A DNA stretch of 64,000 nucleotides, from positions 62,001 to 126,000 of the forward strand of contig NW_020194626.1 in NCBI RefSeq assembly GCF_002865645.1, written 5' to 3'. This DNA is from Hyaloscypha bicolor E. Its lineage: Eukaryota; Ascomycota; Leotiomycetes; Helotiales; Hyaloscyphaceae. The translations under genes and the position numbers were made by a program. Shown in pieces: positions 28,930 to 42,500 of the stretch; within the stretch, counting starts at the first letter, position 1, and every line of letters begins with the position of its first letter. The notes beneath the pieces were generated by a model. It saw only the letters and a list, made by a program, of their open reading frames with translations. It did no database searches and was not told where the DNA came from.

Positions 28930-31900
28930 AGCAGACAATTAAATGCAGATATCGTATGTTGTGGTGAAGACTTACGATGGCCTCTCCCATTTATTCGCAA
29001 CTCTGCGACGATGAAACCTCTCATCTGATTCTCAACCAAAACCATCTGAACGATCTCAGATCACGAGGACACTGGTCTCCGCCAAGCTCTTAAAGAACAC
29101 GCTGTGAAAGACGATAAATCGCGCATGGGATACGGAATATCCACAGAATAAGAAGCTTCCTTTAGGTACATACCGAGCTCAGAGGAGAGCTGTCTCTTTC
29201 AAACCAAGGGTTGCACTTCGGGTTTCCGGTGTAGAGAATTCGTCGCTCGAAGGTTCATGAACCTCAATCCAATGCCGTATACTTTCAGACCGCTATTCGA
29301 ATCTGTTAAGAAGCTGCTTATTGTCACAATTGCTCCTGCTGTCAACTATCGTCCCTTGTTGTGTACCGTAGCTCGTATAGATGTCAGAAGTCTCTTCTAG
29401 ACCGTGGTTACTGCCAGTGCTGACTGTGACTTAACGGCAAGTCAGGTTTCAAGCCTGCCCAAAGGGTTGTCTCTCCTGAAAATATGCTGCAAACGTGCCC
29501 TATACTGTCTACAGAGTTGTCTTTTCTGAGTCGTTTCTATAAACGCCCTTGCTTATATGGTACAAAAACTTCATGTATCGGACGTGGATGCTCGACCTGC
29601 CGGTATTCTTATTAAGATTTGTCGAAGTTCTCGGGGAAGGAGCGTATGTATGTGAAAGGGAGGCGAGGATATCGGGTGAATTGGCGGGCTATGAAATACT
29701 GAAATTGGGAAAGAGCCGAGACATTGACTTGATTGAACGAGTTCGTTGTGGTAGATTGCTGCGTTGATGTACTGAGCAGATGATTTACAATGAGAGGGGA
29801 GCTTACTGTGGGACATTGATGAATCAGGGAGATAATATCGGATTAACCAGAGAACGCTGTGAGACGTTTGAAACTGGTAGGAGCCTTGGTTGTACCAGCT
29901 TGTTGAGGCAGAATGATGTACGGATGCTTTGAGGAGATGGTGTAAAATGAGAGGACATATGGGAGCTAGAAAATGAATATTTGGTCGTGGAAGGTCTTCA
30001 TGTATTGCTGAAGAGGCCTCTTGAACTTTGCAGTGGGCACGTCAAAATGTCCCATTGCCACGGTACAACGCCTAATTCAAGCAACTGAGCATCCTCCCAT
30101 AATTTCAAGCGGGGGAGACGCCAAGATTAAGAAAGTAAAGAGATCTTGATGATTCATTAATACTTACATAACCCAGGCACAAATTGTGATAACTCAAATT
30201 GGAAAGAGTGGCATGAATCCTTCTCCGCGACTGGTGCAATGCCCAACTCGAGCAGCTCATCTCCCTCTGATCCGTGATCATCCTCCTTTAGCAAAAAGAT
30301 TTCGTCAAAGCCTCCATTGAGGGAAGCCAAGGAAGCAACGTGATCTCATGCTTCATCAAGGACTCCACTTCCAAAGCAGCAATCGGTCACATAAAGCCAA
30401 GACGCGGCGAAACACATTGACCAAAACAAGAAGAATTAGCTGTCTTTCCTTCACGCCATGCAATTTTCTCGTTGCCACAATAACATGATCTTTAGAACTT
30501 GCCAAGGAAAGGTTCCAGACTTTGAACCTTGCGCTATGTAACTAAAATAACAATAACATACAAACTAAGAATATTCAAAAGAATAATATTCAAAAAATCA
30601 ATTCAGAGCAAGTGGCGCAAAAGCAGGGAATATCTCGCCTTCAGGCCTACCCAAAGAGGCAGTATTCCAAACAAAGTAAACGCTTGCTCACTCATACATA
30701 CTTTCAAACCTCCCCCCTTGCAATCCGCCATTCCATTTAACCTTAACTCTCGATTTGGAATTCGCGGCCCAAGCCACCCTATCACAAGTGCCTTAACGCC
30801 CCTTCTCCAGTTCCCGCTCCTATCATAACTGCTCCATCACACCTGAGCAAGCTGCAAGGGTTCCAAATCTGGCGGTAAAGCTGTTTGGACCCGTGGCTTC
30901 CTTTCCTCCGGGTGTCGATGGCTTCCTCAAGGAGGAGCGGAATGAAGGGGATTGGCATCAGCATCGGTATGAGCAAGGTAGAAGTGGATAGGAAAGCGTG
31001 CTGCATCAAGCATGGTTGCGGCCGCAACTGCGGACTTCCGCTGCCACAGCGGCTGTGCAAACGGTGGGAAAGGCGTCTCCGCGGAGTTCGCGAGCGGCGA
31101 GGGAAAGGAAAGCAAGGGAGGTGCAAAGAAGGTGCTTAGTCAATGGCGAAATGACAAAGCGTTTCGCCCGTTGATCCCCAGATTTCACCCATTTTCTTAC
31201 ACGATGGAAGGGGGGGGAGGCGGCCTTGGCAACGGGTTTGGCGCGCAGTGCGGTGACGCCTTCGATGCACATGCGTTGCTGACAGACTGGCAGCCAAGAT
31301 GGGCTGGTCTGGTTTGGCTGTTGCCCAGCTGGGCTGAACGATATCCACACTCTTGATCAGGAGCGTGAAGCTTTCAAATCATTCGGGGGTGCTGAAGTCT
31401 GGTATTGGAGGTGATTGGTCAAGGGGATGCACGATACTGCATGCGTTTGGAGGGCTGCTGCTGCAGCAACTCGGGTTCGGGAGTACTTGGTGTGGCCTTC
31501 GGATGGGCCGGTTTTGCGTCTTTCTTAGGAAAAGTGGTGGTTGTGAAGGTGCTTCCCTTTTTGGGCATGCTGCAAGTGCTGTGCTTCGTGCAGGGGCGTA
31601 CGTAGGGCTGTGGTGGCTTGCTGAAGAGAATAGATTTCGGGATCCCACCATTCCGATGGCGCTGCGATACGCTGATGGTACTTGCACTTGTATTTTCGAG
31701 ATGTCGTTATGGGGTGATTTGGGTTGTTTTTTCCTGGTACCTTTTGGCTGCTTCATTGCGGATTTTGGAAGTTGGTGATAAAAAGGTTCGGATGAATTCC
31801 GCTGTTTGAACGGTGGAAATGGCGGGGCAGTTCGAGGCGGGTGGGATTAATCAGACCTGGGTCATGAGGTTCAGCTCCGCTTGCTGCAAAGCGATGTGTC

Positions 31901-32681
31901 ATTCAGGGAGCATGCCAGAAAGAATTGGTGACAAGGTCGAGGGTTCGGTGAACTCTTTGCTTTTTTCGGTATGGAAGGCGGCGCCGGCGATCGAATAGTT
32001 CGGCGTTCGAGTTCGCATCGTATATCCGCTCAGACATGGGAATGCGCACATTGTTCGGCCGGTTTCGTCCATGAGTTTTGTGTGATGTTAACACCTAAAA
32101 TCCACGCCTTTAATCGGCGTTAGCGAGGCGCTGTAATCGTATCTCTTTTAGTATTAGAGCCTGGGGAGAAGTTGGGGAGCCAAGCAAAACATACGGAGAA
32201 CAGGGATGCGCCTTTGTCGTCGGCATGGGACGGGTTTAATAAGTTACCTCCGTACAAGTCTGTGTGTTCTCTTTCGCACTCGCCAACGCTTGATAAAATA
32301 AAGGTGGTTAGATAGCAGAGCAGTGAGACCAGTCCCCTGCCAACGAATTGTATATCAATGGCATAATAGGGGTCGTCGGGAGTAAACTTCCACGGATAGC
32401 GTGTGACAAAAACAGCATTGGCCACCAAAACGAGACGCTGAAATTGGGAATCAGATGGAAGTGTGATGCCGTGCATTGAGTGCTCCAGGCCTGCAAGGAA
32501 GCCCCTATTTCGCGGATATGCACTTATCAGAAACGTGATATACTGCCAATTAATTCGATTTCGTTCTTTCAATGAAGATGTTGTCCCGGGAAGCGGCTCA
32601 ACCAGCCTTGCTTATCGGCTTCTAGAACCGGTCGGCTTTCTTCATCCCGTTTCTTGTTGAGATCTGCATACTTAGCGCATT
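28930..32681. other. Long intergenic stretch, no gene recognised
   Basis: About 3.7 kb with many overlapping frames on both strands and no recognisable family. A minus-strand frame at 32120-32572 contains PYYAIDIQFVGRGLVSLLCY and may be a relic of a membrane protein, but its first codon is TTG. The GC-rich part at 30880-31800 has frames on both strands, as expected by chance in such sequence. No RNA gene was seen. Confidence 0.4.
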
Positions 32682-33377
32682 TCAAGACGGCTCGTCTGTC
32701 CTAATTTCCCCTTTTCTAAACGCTGATATCGAGGTTATGGACAAGGAGAAGTCTCCTTCTTGCGAGCCGAAGAAGCTGTAAGCGTCAGCATTGCCATGGA
32801 GAAACGGAAACAACCGAACCGACGAACCTTCGCATCATCAAGCTTACCCTCTTGACATGCTTCAGGTCCAGCGGCTGAGCCTCTTTCATCTCCCGTCCGC
32901 GATATGTGGCCTTGAAGTCGTTCCAGTGCACAAAGACCTTTCCGCCATCGTTGTCCCCATTGAAATCGTAATCCCAGCCGACGGTACTTTGTTCTCTGCC
33001 ATTGGAACTCTTTGGCAGAAGCTCATCCTTCAGTATCAGAGTGTATTTCTTCCCATCCGACCTTTTGATGTCCAGTGTTATGCCGTCGTAGCTTGATAGA
33101 TCCCAATTTCGATCTTCGCCAGTTGTTCGCTGCGAGGCAAAGCCAGCTCCTCCGAGGGTTTTGGTGTCGAGGTTGCCATGGAAGACTACTGTGGGAGAGG
33201 AGGGTTCGCAGGTGAGCTCTGAATAGGAGGAGCCTCCGCGTACTCGGTCATCAGAGTCTGTCCAGTCGGTTGCGGACCATGGTCTAGGTTTGAGGTTGAG
33301 CGGATTGTTCTGCAGATTGGACAGAAGACTTACTTGTTTCCTCCAAAGAGGAATATCTGCGATGGTGAAGAAGACAT
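32682..33377 (-). CDS. CIA30-domain protein
   Basis: A 197-residue protein consisting almost only of a CIA30 domain (NADH:ubiquinone oxidoreductase intermediate-associated protein 30). Exons are 33377-33334, 33283-32828 and 32775-32682, with introns of 50 and 52 bases. The joined start MSSSPSQIFLFGGNK-PWSAT leads to DWTDSDDRVRGGSSYSEL, then GNLDTKTLGGAGFASQRT, WDLSSYDGITLDIKRSDGK, and the end SFFGSQEGDFSLSITSISAF, all in the usual order. Animal CIA30 assists complex I assembly in mitochondria. Short fungal paralogues without a targeting peptide, like this one, have no settled role. An alternative frame runs open through intron 1 and exon 2, but the spliced form matches the family start better. 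Confidence 0.82.
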
Positions 33378-34887
33378 GAGGGAAAGAGGTGGCAGTTGCT
33401 CCTGGATCGACACTGATCCGAAGAATCTTCGTGCCAATAGCTTGAAATGCAAGAAAAGCTTTTGATGCAATTGAACGCGATACCTACTGCAGCTTGAGGC
33501 AATTGATATGCTCTGGCAAGTTGCGGATGGTTGAAACCGTCCACGAATCCCAAGCTGATGGGTGATAGAGAGTTAGAGACCGCTCCTCAACGAAGTTTTC
33601 GGAGAGATCCGAGACAACCATTGGATCAGCGGCCAATTGTTGTAAATAGCCTGCTCTCTGAAACTCAAAATTGGGGGTTTTATCTCGTACTTTGAATCAA
33701 TCATTCAAAGCGGAATCAATAAACTTTAAACCTTTTCATATTGACTTGAGCTTCTTCATCACGTCATAGTTTCAGCCCTAGATTCTGATGAGACGGGCGT
33801 CTACGCGCTTAACCTTTCAGATAGCGGCAAAACCCCATGTTCTGGTTCCGAACCAAGCGACCCGTCGCAATCGCTCCCAGTGGAATCAACTACGGACGTA
33901 ACCTAGTTCCCTTCTGATCACACCGCAGGGATCCAGCGATCGCTGCTATGTAGGTGCGCATTCATTGCCTTTCTTGTTCTAAAGCATACTTCTGGACGTA
34001 CAAAACCAGCAAAAAGCAAAGTTGGGCCGTTCCTCCAAGGGCGCAGGCAGACGCCGATCACTTGCGGCACGCGGAAGCAATGCGAACCCGAGGGTGTCTG
34101 TCGGCGCTAGTCGCGATCCCACGAAGCTCAGCCTTGGGGTTGGCCGCCTCCTTTCCTGATTCCAAAACGTTTGCTTCTAAAACTGTCTAATGGCCGAATC
34201 CTGCTCGCGCTGCCCTCCACTTACGCGTACTCGCAGTCACCTGGGCATGAGGCTCGCAATGTTCATCAATTCTGCCTTTTTAGAGTTCATGAAGTACGGG
34301 AGGGGTGTTGTATGGCGCGTCATGGTATGCAGGTCGGTGTTCAAAAACCCCGCCGGACCGCCCGGACGAATTCAGTGACTCGTGGCCTTGCTCGGGCTAT
34401 CCTCTGCAAGGCTGAAGTTGTGCAACGAATGGAACACAAAGAAAGGTGTCAAGTGAGCTGTCCTGTTTTATGCAATATTCCCTCAATGGGAGTTCGGACA
34501 CTGAGTTGAACACCGAGTGTTACACACATGTTGATGGCGGAGCTAAGATACTTGCAAATTACACACAGGAGTGGGGGTGGGGGTGTTAATGGGGTTGCAC
34601 GGCGGAGAAGACAGAGTGTGTTGATTATTTGCTTTCATTGAAGGTCGACGACAAGTGATCGTGTCAAGGTGAGGGGTATTTACATTTGGGAGTCAACAGA
34701 TTTCCCCGACGAAGTGAAGTAGGAAAAAAAAAAGCAAAACAAGACACCAGACGACCATGCTTTCCGTTCCGTTCTTGAAAATTCCCAACTTCGTAATATC
34801 ACGTCTCTAAGGAGTGTCGAGCGCTTCGAACTCTGTTTCCGTGTCCAACCAAACAAGAAATAAAGTCTTCTTCCCATCCCGCCATTT
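33378..34887. other. Intergenic, no gene recognised
   Basis: Holds the promoter side of the CIA30 gene and the 3' flank of the bZIP gene. Frames at 33954-34509 on the plus strand have no motif and start at mixed codons. A G-rich patch (ggagtgggggtgggggtg) lies near 34569. Confidence 0.4.
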
Positions 34888-35824
34888 TTATATTTGTGAA
34901 AGCATCCTCGGGGAAGCAGGCATCGACAGAGGAGTCGATGGGTATTGGTACCCGGATTCTGAGCAGGTTGAAGAATGTTCGTATGAGTGTGACAGAGGAG
35001 GAGTCTGCGGAGAATCGTATTAGGCACTGCTCCAGCTTTACCAGACTGCTCGGAGACTTACATGAGGGTTCGAGTCGTCGTAGCCGTGAGACTGGGAGAA
35101 GTCCATCGGTGGAAGCCCTTGGTAGCTGAGACTGAACGGGCTCAGAGTGTCGTCTTCCCGCTTGACGGCCTCGTGAAAGTGCATCATTGAAGGCAGAGTG
35201 ACTGGGACTGGAGCGAGGTAGTCATAATGGTCACTAGCGGTGGAAACCGGTCGGTATTGCTGTGATTGAGGGTATGGCGGGTAGACGATCTCTTCTGGAG
35301 CTGGGTACTGGTGGTATGCGAAAAGCGGGGGTGTTCTTGACCCTTCCCGCTCAAAACCGTGGGAGAACATCAGATCGGTCTCCATTGGTGGGGTATATTG
35401 GTTTTGCAAAATTCTGGGAGATGGTTGTCTGTGTACAACCTCCGGGCTCTTCTTGTACTGCTGGGCGGTCTCACGCTCTTGCTGCTGGAGTTCTGCGTGC
35501 ATCTGAGGTGGTGATGCGGAAGATGATCCAGCGCGTCTCTCGAGATCTTCAAGACGTCTCTTGAGCTTCTTGCCTAGTGGGGGTCAGTTGCGAATTGTAG
35601 CGGATGTACGGAAAGTACTCACGGTAATTCCGTTGAGCAATGCGGTTTTGTATCCGCCTGCGCTCAGCCAAGTCGGAGATCTTGGTCCAGTCTTCATCTG
35701 GGTTTGCAGAGGAGCTGAAGGCGCTGCTGGTGCCGTGTCCGGTGATGTGCCTCGACGCCGTGGCAGTCGAGTATGAGTAGCTGTTTCTCGACATGATGGC
35801 CGGTTGTTGGTAAAGGGCAGTCAT
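34888..35824 (-). CDS. bZIP transcription factor
   Basis: A nuclear DNA-binding protein of about 276 residues. Exons are 35824-35623, 35573-35062 and 35004-34888, with introns of 49 and 57 bases. The first intron splits the basic region, and joining gives DLAERRRIQNRIAQRNYR-KKLKRRLEDLERRA (residues about 52-85), a fungal bZIP basic region with only a short, weak zipper. The rest is Gln-, Pro- and Tyr-rich (SPRILQNQY, YPPYPQSQQYRPV). The third exon (TPPLSHSYEHSSTCSESGY... ending SPRMLSQI) is short but clearly protein-like, and follows a perfect GTAAGT donor. Stopping at the in-frame TAG after that donor would lose it. A second ATG at 35794 is an alternative start. The target genes are unknown. 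An unusually long gene-free region lies upstream. Confidence 0.85.
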
Positions 35825-36498
35825 GTATGGATTGGTACAGAGTACGAGTGAAAGTGTTTAGAGTTGATGAGGCTTGAAAGAGGAAAACTGTTGTCTGTCA
35901 GGCTGTGCTGGAGAAGTCACGGTTGGGGGTCTCGGAGGAGATATATATGTGAGTGCGGGTCGACGCATCCTCCACATGTATTCGGATTTACCAGAACCAT
36001 ATCCTCCGCATCCTTGCCATTGGAATCAACCCAGCTCAGCTCCAAACCACTACCCTGCATTGATTGACATGGCACTGATCCATGCTCGTGGCCCCTGCCC
36101 TGCCCTCCGACGCCGACCGCCTTCGACAGTTGCCAAGGTGCAAGCCTTGTTGCTGAGTTTATGCCCCCAAGCGGACTAGCGTGTCAGCCACCAGCATACG
36201 ACCTGGAAAGGCTGCAGGACAAGGGGACGAGGAGCCAAGGAAGTGCGAAACCAACATGTTGGCCACCCTCCCCATGCGGCGCGCTAAAGCAGAGAATGGT
36301 GGCTAATTAAGTGCAATTAATAGCACCAACTTTCCGCCTTAGACGCACGCACGCTCGTACAGACTGGCCAACCACAGCAGCCCTCGCCCACCACACGCCT
36401 GTTTTGGCTTGTAGCCACGAATAGATCCGCGCTAGGGCGGCTGGCGGGCGAATTCCTGCTCGCAGTCGCAGCCCTATGGGATGTGGCAGAACGCGGCG

Positions 36499-36544
36499 AG
36501 CAGCAAGCAGCAAGCAGCAAGCAGCAGCAGCAGCAGCAAGCAGC
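36499..36544. repeat. AGC/AGCAGCA microsatellite
   Basis: Four agcagca units followed by an uninterrupted run of CAG triplets. It lies in non-coding sequence about 700 bases upstream of the bZIP gene. Confidence 0.85.
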
Positions 36545-39500
36545 CTTCGCAGAGCATTCCTAATCGCCTGAAGTATTAATGGCAGTCATTACAAATCTGG
36601 ATGGTTTGCAGCCCTTCCTCCTGTCCCCTCCTGTCCCATTCGCAGCCAAGCCCGAGCATTAGGCACTTCAACGCCCTTCGTTCCCAATCTAATCGTGGAA
36701 GCGTGGCGAGGTTTCCTTCATGTTGACATGCGTCGGGAACGGCGCCGCCAGTCACCACATCGATCGCCGTTTCCCAAGGCCCGGTAATAGAAGGCAGGGG
36801 ACACGCTTTTACAGTACTGTACGAAGTACGCTGCCAAATCATCCACCACTGCGCCTTTTAGGTTAAGTTCCCAAGCCGGCTGCGCTATGCGGAACCAATA
36901 ACCCTCAAATTACGAGTCCCGTCGCACTCTCATCCAACCAGTGCACGCCCAGCGAACCAGCTTGGACGCATTGGGGGGTCTGGAGACCCTTGGAGGCCTA
37001 ATTGGGGGGGGTGGGGGAGGCAGGATTTTCGGCTATGTCACCGCAGAGGCTCGTGCTGGCCCGAGTCCACGTCTGGGTGAAGGTGAGGGTGAGGGTGAGT
37101 GTGATTCTGCCCTGTGGGACTGGCTCAGCAGCTTAATTGACGTTGGCCTTGACAATCCTTCCTTGATTCGCGGATGGGTAGACATCCGCATCCTGCTCCC
37201 CCAAGCGGGCCCCTATTTTCGCTGGCGGCCGCACCGCCCCCAACGATTGCCGAGCCCATCCATTACTCAGCAGCAGCGTCTAAATTTGGGCGCTCCCAAA
37301 TAGAACCGCCATCAAGGAGACGAGATGAGACGAGGACGAGGAAGGCCAGGAATGCGGACGCCAACGGGCGCCCGGCAGGGAAGGGGTCAGAAGGTTCTTT
37401 TCTCCTTGTTAAGCTTGATTACACATCATGAGGATCGGATCGCCAGCGCTGCACCGCAAGTAGTACAGGAGCAGCATGCCACACCTCGCACGTCGCACGT
37501 CGCATTTGCACCCAATCTGTGCAACCGAGAGTGCTGCCCCACCGCAAGAAGACTCGAGTCTCGCGCAGCAGCTCGCGCCCTTGCCCCCGAGCAGCGCAGC
37601 ACAGCACAGCATAGCGCAGCGAAGCGCAGCGTATCGTGGTGGTGTGGTGGTGGCAGTTTAGCCAGGTTGCGAATGCGCGCTCTCCATCAGGCGAATGGCA
37701 CTCCATCAAGCGACGACTGAGACCGACAAATGAGGGGCGGCACCCCGCCCCGGTCTTCTGGAAAGATTGGCCGGAAGAGGGAAGGAAGGGGGAAGGCCCG
37801 GAAGGAAGAGGGAAGGGAGGCAGCGTCGTCGACTCTTCCGCCAGCGCACGTGTCTTGGTCATCAGTTTATTTTTGAGCCCCCGATGACCAAGCAGCGCCC
37901 CTGCCGGATGATTGGCCCAGCGCCGTGCAGACTGCGAGAATGGCCGGAGAGGGAAAGGAGCCTGTCACAGGCCTCACCGTGCCGCACGGTGCCGCACCGC
38001 TCTCTTCAGACTGCATCTCGCAGCCCGCAGGGGTTTTCGCCCAATCACCGTGCGCCCATCGTATTTTGGCGGCCTTTTTGGCTGCTCGAGGACGGTGAGG
38101 AGCCCCGGAGTGAACGACGAGCACGCCAACGACACACCCTCAGGTCCCTCACAGAGTCACAGTGGCACCTGGCATCTGCATCTGGCACCACAAACCCCCA
38201 ACTTCCAGAGCTGCGATGACTGATTGCCATGCCTGTGAAGGCCCGATTGCTGCGTACGCCAGCCTGCCTCAGGCAAATGCTGTTGCTCGACTGCTGCTGG
38301 GCCTTCAGCCCTACCCGGCAGGCGGTCGCTGTCCTGAATGACTCCGTCCTTGTGTGCTCCACGGGACAGCGTTCCACATCGCCATGGCCTCTTCCTCGCG
38401 CTCTGCAGTTCGTGCCGAGTACCGACTGCAGCACCTGCTTTCACATCTAGGAGACGGAAATGAACCGCGACCCGCCAAGATTCCCATTGCCCTTCTTGTC
38501 CCACCGACTCGAGGCGGCACAGACGCTGGTGGAACATCCATGGAAGACAGCCACACCGAATTTCTGGCGGCAACCTGCTTCCGCGAGATGGAACGCCAGT
38601 GGGAAGTTAATCCAAAGTGTCCTGGCCCCTCGCCGCGATCAAAGCACTCGTCGATCGCGGGAAACGTTTCAGTCCCTCTTCGCTCAATTTGCTCAACCGA
38701 GTGCGGTCAGAGGGCTGGCATGGAGGGGGTCACTTGGCTGTTCTCCGTCTGCATCCTCTACATCCGGATGAAGCTACAACTTCGTCCCCACGACAATTCG
38801 TTATCAGCTCGATCAGATCTGCATGCCTATCGGTCTAAATTCGAGCACGTTCGGCCGCCGTCAGAGGAAGTGACGGACTTAGCCATCGTGGATGCAATCA
38901 TCCCCCTGGTGGTCAACTCCGCGACAATTTGTCACCTCCCTTGATGTTCCTTGAATAGATACAATATCACGGCTCTGTCATTCCTTCTCATCCTGTACAC
39001 TTTTCACGCTCTCACCAGCGCTTGAAATAGTTGCGTTGTCATATTTGAAACCAATAAGGCCTCTGTGCGGGAGTGAGGGATCCGGAGGCAGTGTCCTACC
39101 GCTCTTCATCTCGTTGAATTATCTCGTGTCAATGGGTGGGTCCTCATGCGTGCCTGGATTTCTGGTGTACTTTCTGCTGGTGATTGACAAGCACTGTCAC
39201 GGCCTATCAAGTGCCAGGAATATGGGAAGTCCGTGACACTCCTCCCCTGAGACACATGAGGCATCCCCCCTAAATCTCTGCCGTTGCGGCCCTTCACGCA
39301 GCAGCAACAACACTCAACACCAATCGTGAGCTTTCCGGAGAATTATTTGGTTTCCCGCTCTCCTGCAATATCTCCAGCGCTGGGGCGGTCCATGAATCGA
39401 CGCGAGCTTGGAGTCTTTTGGTGGAAGTTTCAGTGTACTTCGCGTGTTGATATTGGAGGCCCTCACGAACCGCAGCACCCCCTTTTGACGTACAGCAACC

Positions 39501-42500
39501 ACGGCTATGATTGATAAAGTCTTAGTCATTATTCGACCTATATCCAGGCGGCGGGCAGGATCACGGGATAATATCCAGACTTTTGCAACGAGCACTAATA
39601 AATCGCGGCGGGCCGCCGTTGTCATCTATGGGGCGTCGTATCTCCCACCACTATCACCTCCCACCACCAAGGTGCACCAAATCTCTCCCGCGTCTACATC
39701 AGGGGACACGTCGACATGGTTATGTCCACTTATGGGGAGTGTGGAGCGGTAACTCATCCTCCTGAACAGTTCTCAATGAGACTGGGATACAATCCTAATT
39801 TTGAGTATCATCGGAGTATCTCTCATCTCTAAGCATTGCGGATCTAGAAATCGCATTTCGTTTCTCGTTTACGTTTGTCTGTTCCTGTCCGTGGCTTTCT
39901 GGTACAGTTCAGGGGGGCGTTTAAGTTCTTACACATCCCCCACTCCCAGGGCTGTGCCAGGTGGGTTCCAAGAACGCCGCTGCGGGTGGAAGGGCTGAGC
40001 ATCCCAAAGTGGGCTCCGCTGACATTGTGGCTCAACCGGCGCTTCCACTGGCGGAGCCTGGCAGACCACGGACGTTGCGTTACCCGCAAGCGTGGTGCCG
40101 ATGACGATTAAGGATCTGACCCTGTCACGTATTTTGCTCCGCCGATGCAGCAAGGCTTGCTTGGTGGGATTTGACCTTCCGAAACGGTTTGCGGCCAGTT
40201 GGTCCCCAGTTCCCAGCAAAAACCGACTGAAGGGAAGCGCACCGATGGGCAGATGGCAACGTAGTAACAGAGCTTTGGAAGATCGACAGCTATCTCGCAA
40301 AGCTTCAACTTTGAGGAATGCCCTTAGATCAATTCGGCAACCGTTGCGCAGACATTGATCAGGGTTCCCCTTCATACGCGGCTGACGATGGGATGAAGTC
40401 AACCGAAACTAAATCTTTCTCGTCACAATAACTTCCCATGCAGATCAGAAGTGGAGAGTTTGATTTGCAGAGTCGGAAATCCAGAGCCACTCGAACTTCT
40501 ATCTACGGTTGGTCGTCAAGAGGCATGAACGAAGCACGTCTGAAAGGGTATGGTTTTGGGTCCCAGGGATACATCCCTGGAAGTCGCAATTACGACTTGT
40601 GCAGAGTACGGTACAGCTGCAACCATTGGACAATTCAATGATCTACGTTTGGGAACAAGCCTCCTGACTCTCGAATCGATGCAAACGAGATCAGACTGAG
40701 TAGTTTGGAGGACTGAGTGGTGCCAGCAAATGTCAATGCACTAGACACATGAAATAAGGCCATAGGGACGACGTGGTCCGCGCTTTGCCGCAGCGGAAAG
40801 CGGAAATAGCCGATTGAAGGTCGGAAATGAGGGAACTGATTAGGTAACCACTGCGGTCCAATCCTAATCCACGCCCATGATTTGGGTGTGATGGAAGGAG
40901 CGGAGTGGAGCGTTCACAGTGGCGGAGTCCTGATTGCCTTTCTGCCTCAGTAGCCTCGTTCTGCCCTACGCATGAGCTCTCCAGCTTGCGTCGTTACCAC
41001 AACGCAACCCACAGAGCAGATCCGTCAACTGACTCACCGCCGAAGAAAGTCAGTTGCCAGGCCGGCGACCTTGCTTCAGGCGGAAGTGGCAGCCTCGGGC
41101 AGGTCGGGGCCTCCGCAAAGGAGGTGAGCCATAAGGCTGAAGCCGAGATCCCTGGGAACGCTGCGTCAATTCACGCCGAGGGCAGGAATGGGGGGGGCTT
41201 ATTGGCCAGGAAAACGACGCCCTTAAGGTTCAAGGGCGTTTGGGGCAGGGGGGGCCGCAGAAAGTCGGCGTCTCTGAAGATGGGGGGTGCAACCTCAGAC
41301 GCGAGTGCCTCACCGCCGTCGATCTTTAGGCGATGCAACCGTCCCCCCTCCTCCGCAGCGGGGCGGCGGCTCATTGGACGGCGGATGTAGGCGTTCAAGC
41401 CCTTACCGGGGGCCACAGCCATTCCCAAAAGGGAACAATTAGCAGCCTTTTGCCCGCCCCTCCCCCAGCCCTACCAGCGGTGGTGGTCGGCCGAAGGTCC
41501 CAGTCCGGCGTGACGACGGTCCAGGGACCCATCTCATATCACAAACGCCTATCCTTAATTCTATCCATGCTCGAGTAGCTCCGCGTCGTATTTTCTGCCA
41601 ATAGCACTCCAAGGCTCGCACTGTGTCGACCCGTCTTTGGCCCCCAAACACCTATCTGGGCCTAGCCTGTAGTTTATTTCCCTGCCACCCCGTCCCTGGC
41701 CCCGCCCTTGCGTCTAAAGCTCCGATGAAAGAGAGTACGAGCTGCACCAATCGCCGCCCTGCTTGTCCGCCTTGGAAACGCTCCCTGAGCTTCCGCGAAA
41801 ATCACGTTGGGAAGAGGAAACCCTATCCTTCCCTCCATGCCCAGCAGCGAACCTTGCCAGCAACCACTTCAGTACAGTCGCATTCCCAGAAACGCAAACG
41901 CTCAACTCGTATCTGGGGGCCAATGAGAAAAGATCCATCGTAGCAGCATCTTGCATCTCCGAGGTACCGCGTTCCGCCGAGCCTCGAGCATTTTCGGATA
42001 TAGCAGCTACAGTTTGGAATCACACAATAATGCTGCTCAACAAAGCGTGCAGTATCGGTATTGGAAGAAGAGAAAGCTCCGCTCTGCAAGCTGCAGCCCG
42101 GAGATATGATTAGTCACCTCTCCAACCGTGCACTGCTTGCTTAGCAAACTATTGGTAATTGTTTGCAGCAAAGCTGGGCTCTGTGGCTTGAGGAATTTGG
42201 AATCGGTTGCAGCCTTACAGCCCAACCAACAAAGGGGCGGGCTCACGGCCCGCGCTCTACTGCTCTTGCAATTTGAATCAGAGATGCCAAGGGGCCTGAA
42301 GGTTTCAAATTGCCGACCTCAGGCTCGTAACTCGTTTCTCCATCACAATGCCTCTGTCTGTCTGCATTTGGGATGTGTCTCAACGCCGTTGGCCGCTTGG
42401 AATTCCAAAGACTCGAAGCATGGCCAGATGGGCATCTCACGAACGCCTCGTTGGCACCATCTACCAGCAGTGTTGTCCCGCATGTACGGCGATTCCTTCA

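Noticed and set aside
30782..31356. Overlapping ORFs on both strands around 31 kb
   Set aside because: Frames are open on both strands at once in GC-rich sequence, the chance pattern; none has a family signature or splice pattern.
36499..36544. Poly-Gln coding interpretation of the CAG repeat
   Set aside because: No supported coding frame crosses it; treated as a non-coding microsatellite.
38354..38944. 196-codon plus-strand ORF at 38.4 kb
   Set aside because: It opens with a non-ATG codon and shows low-complexity, unbiased composition with competing frames.
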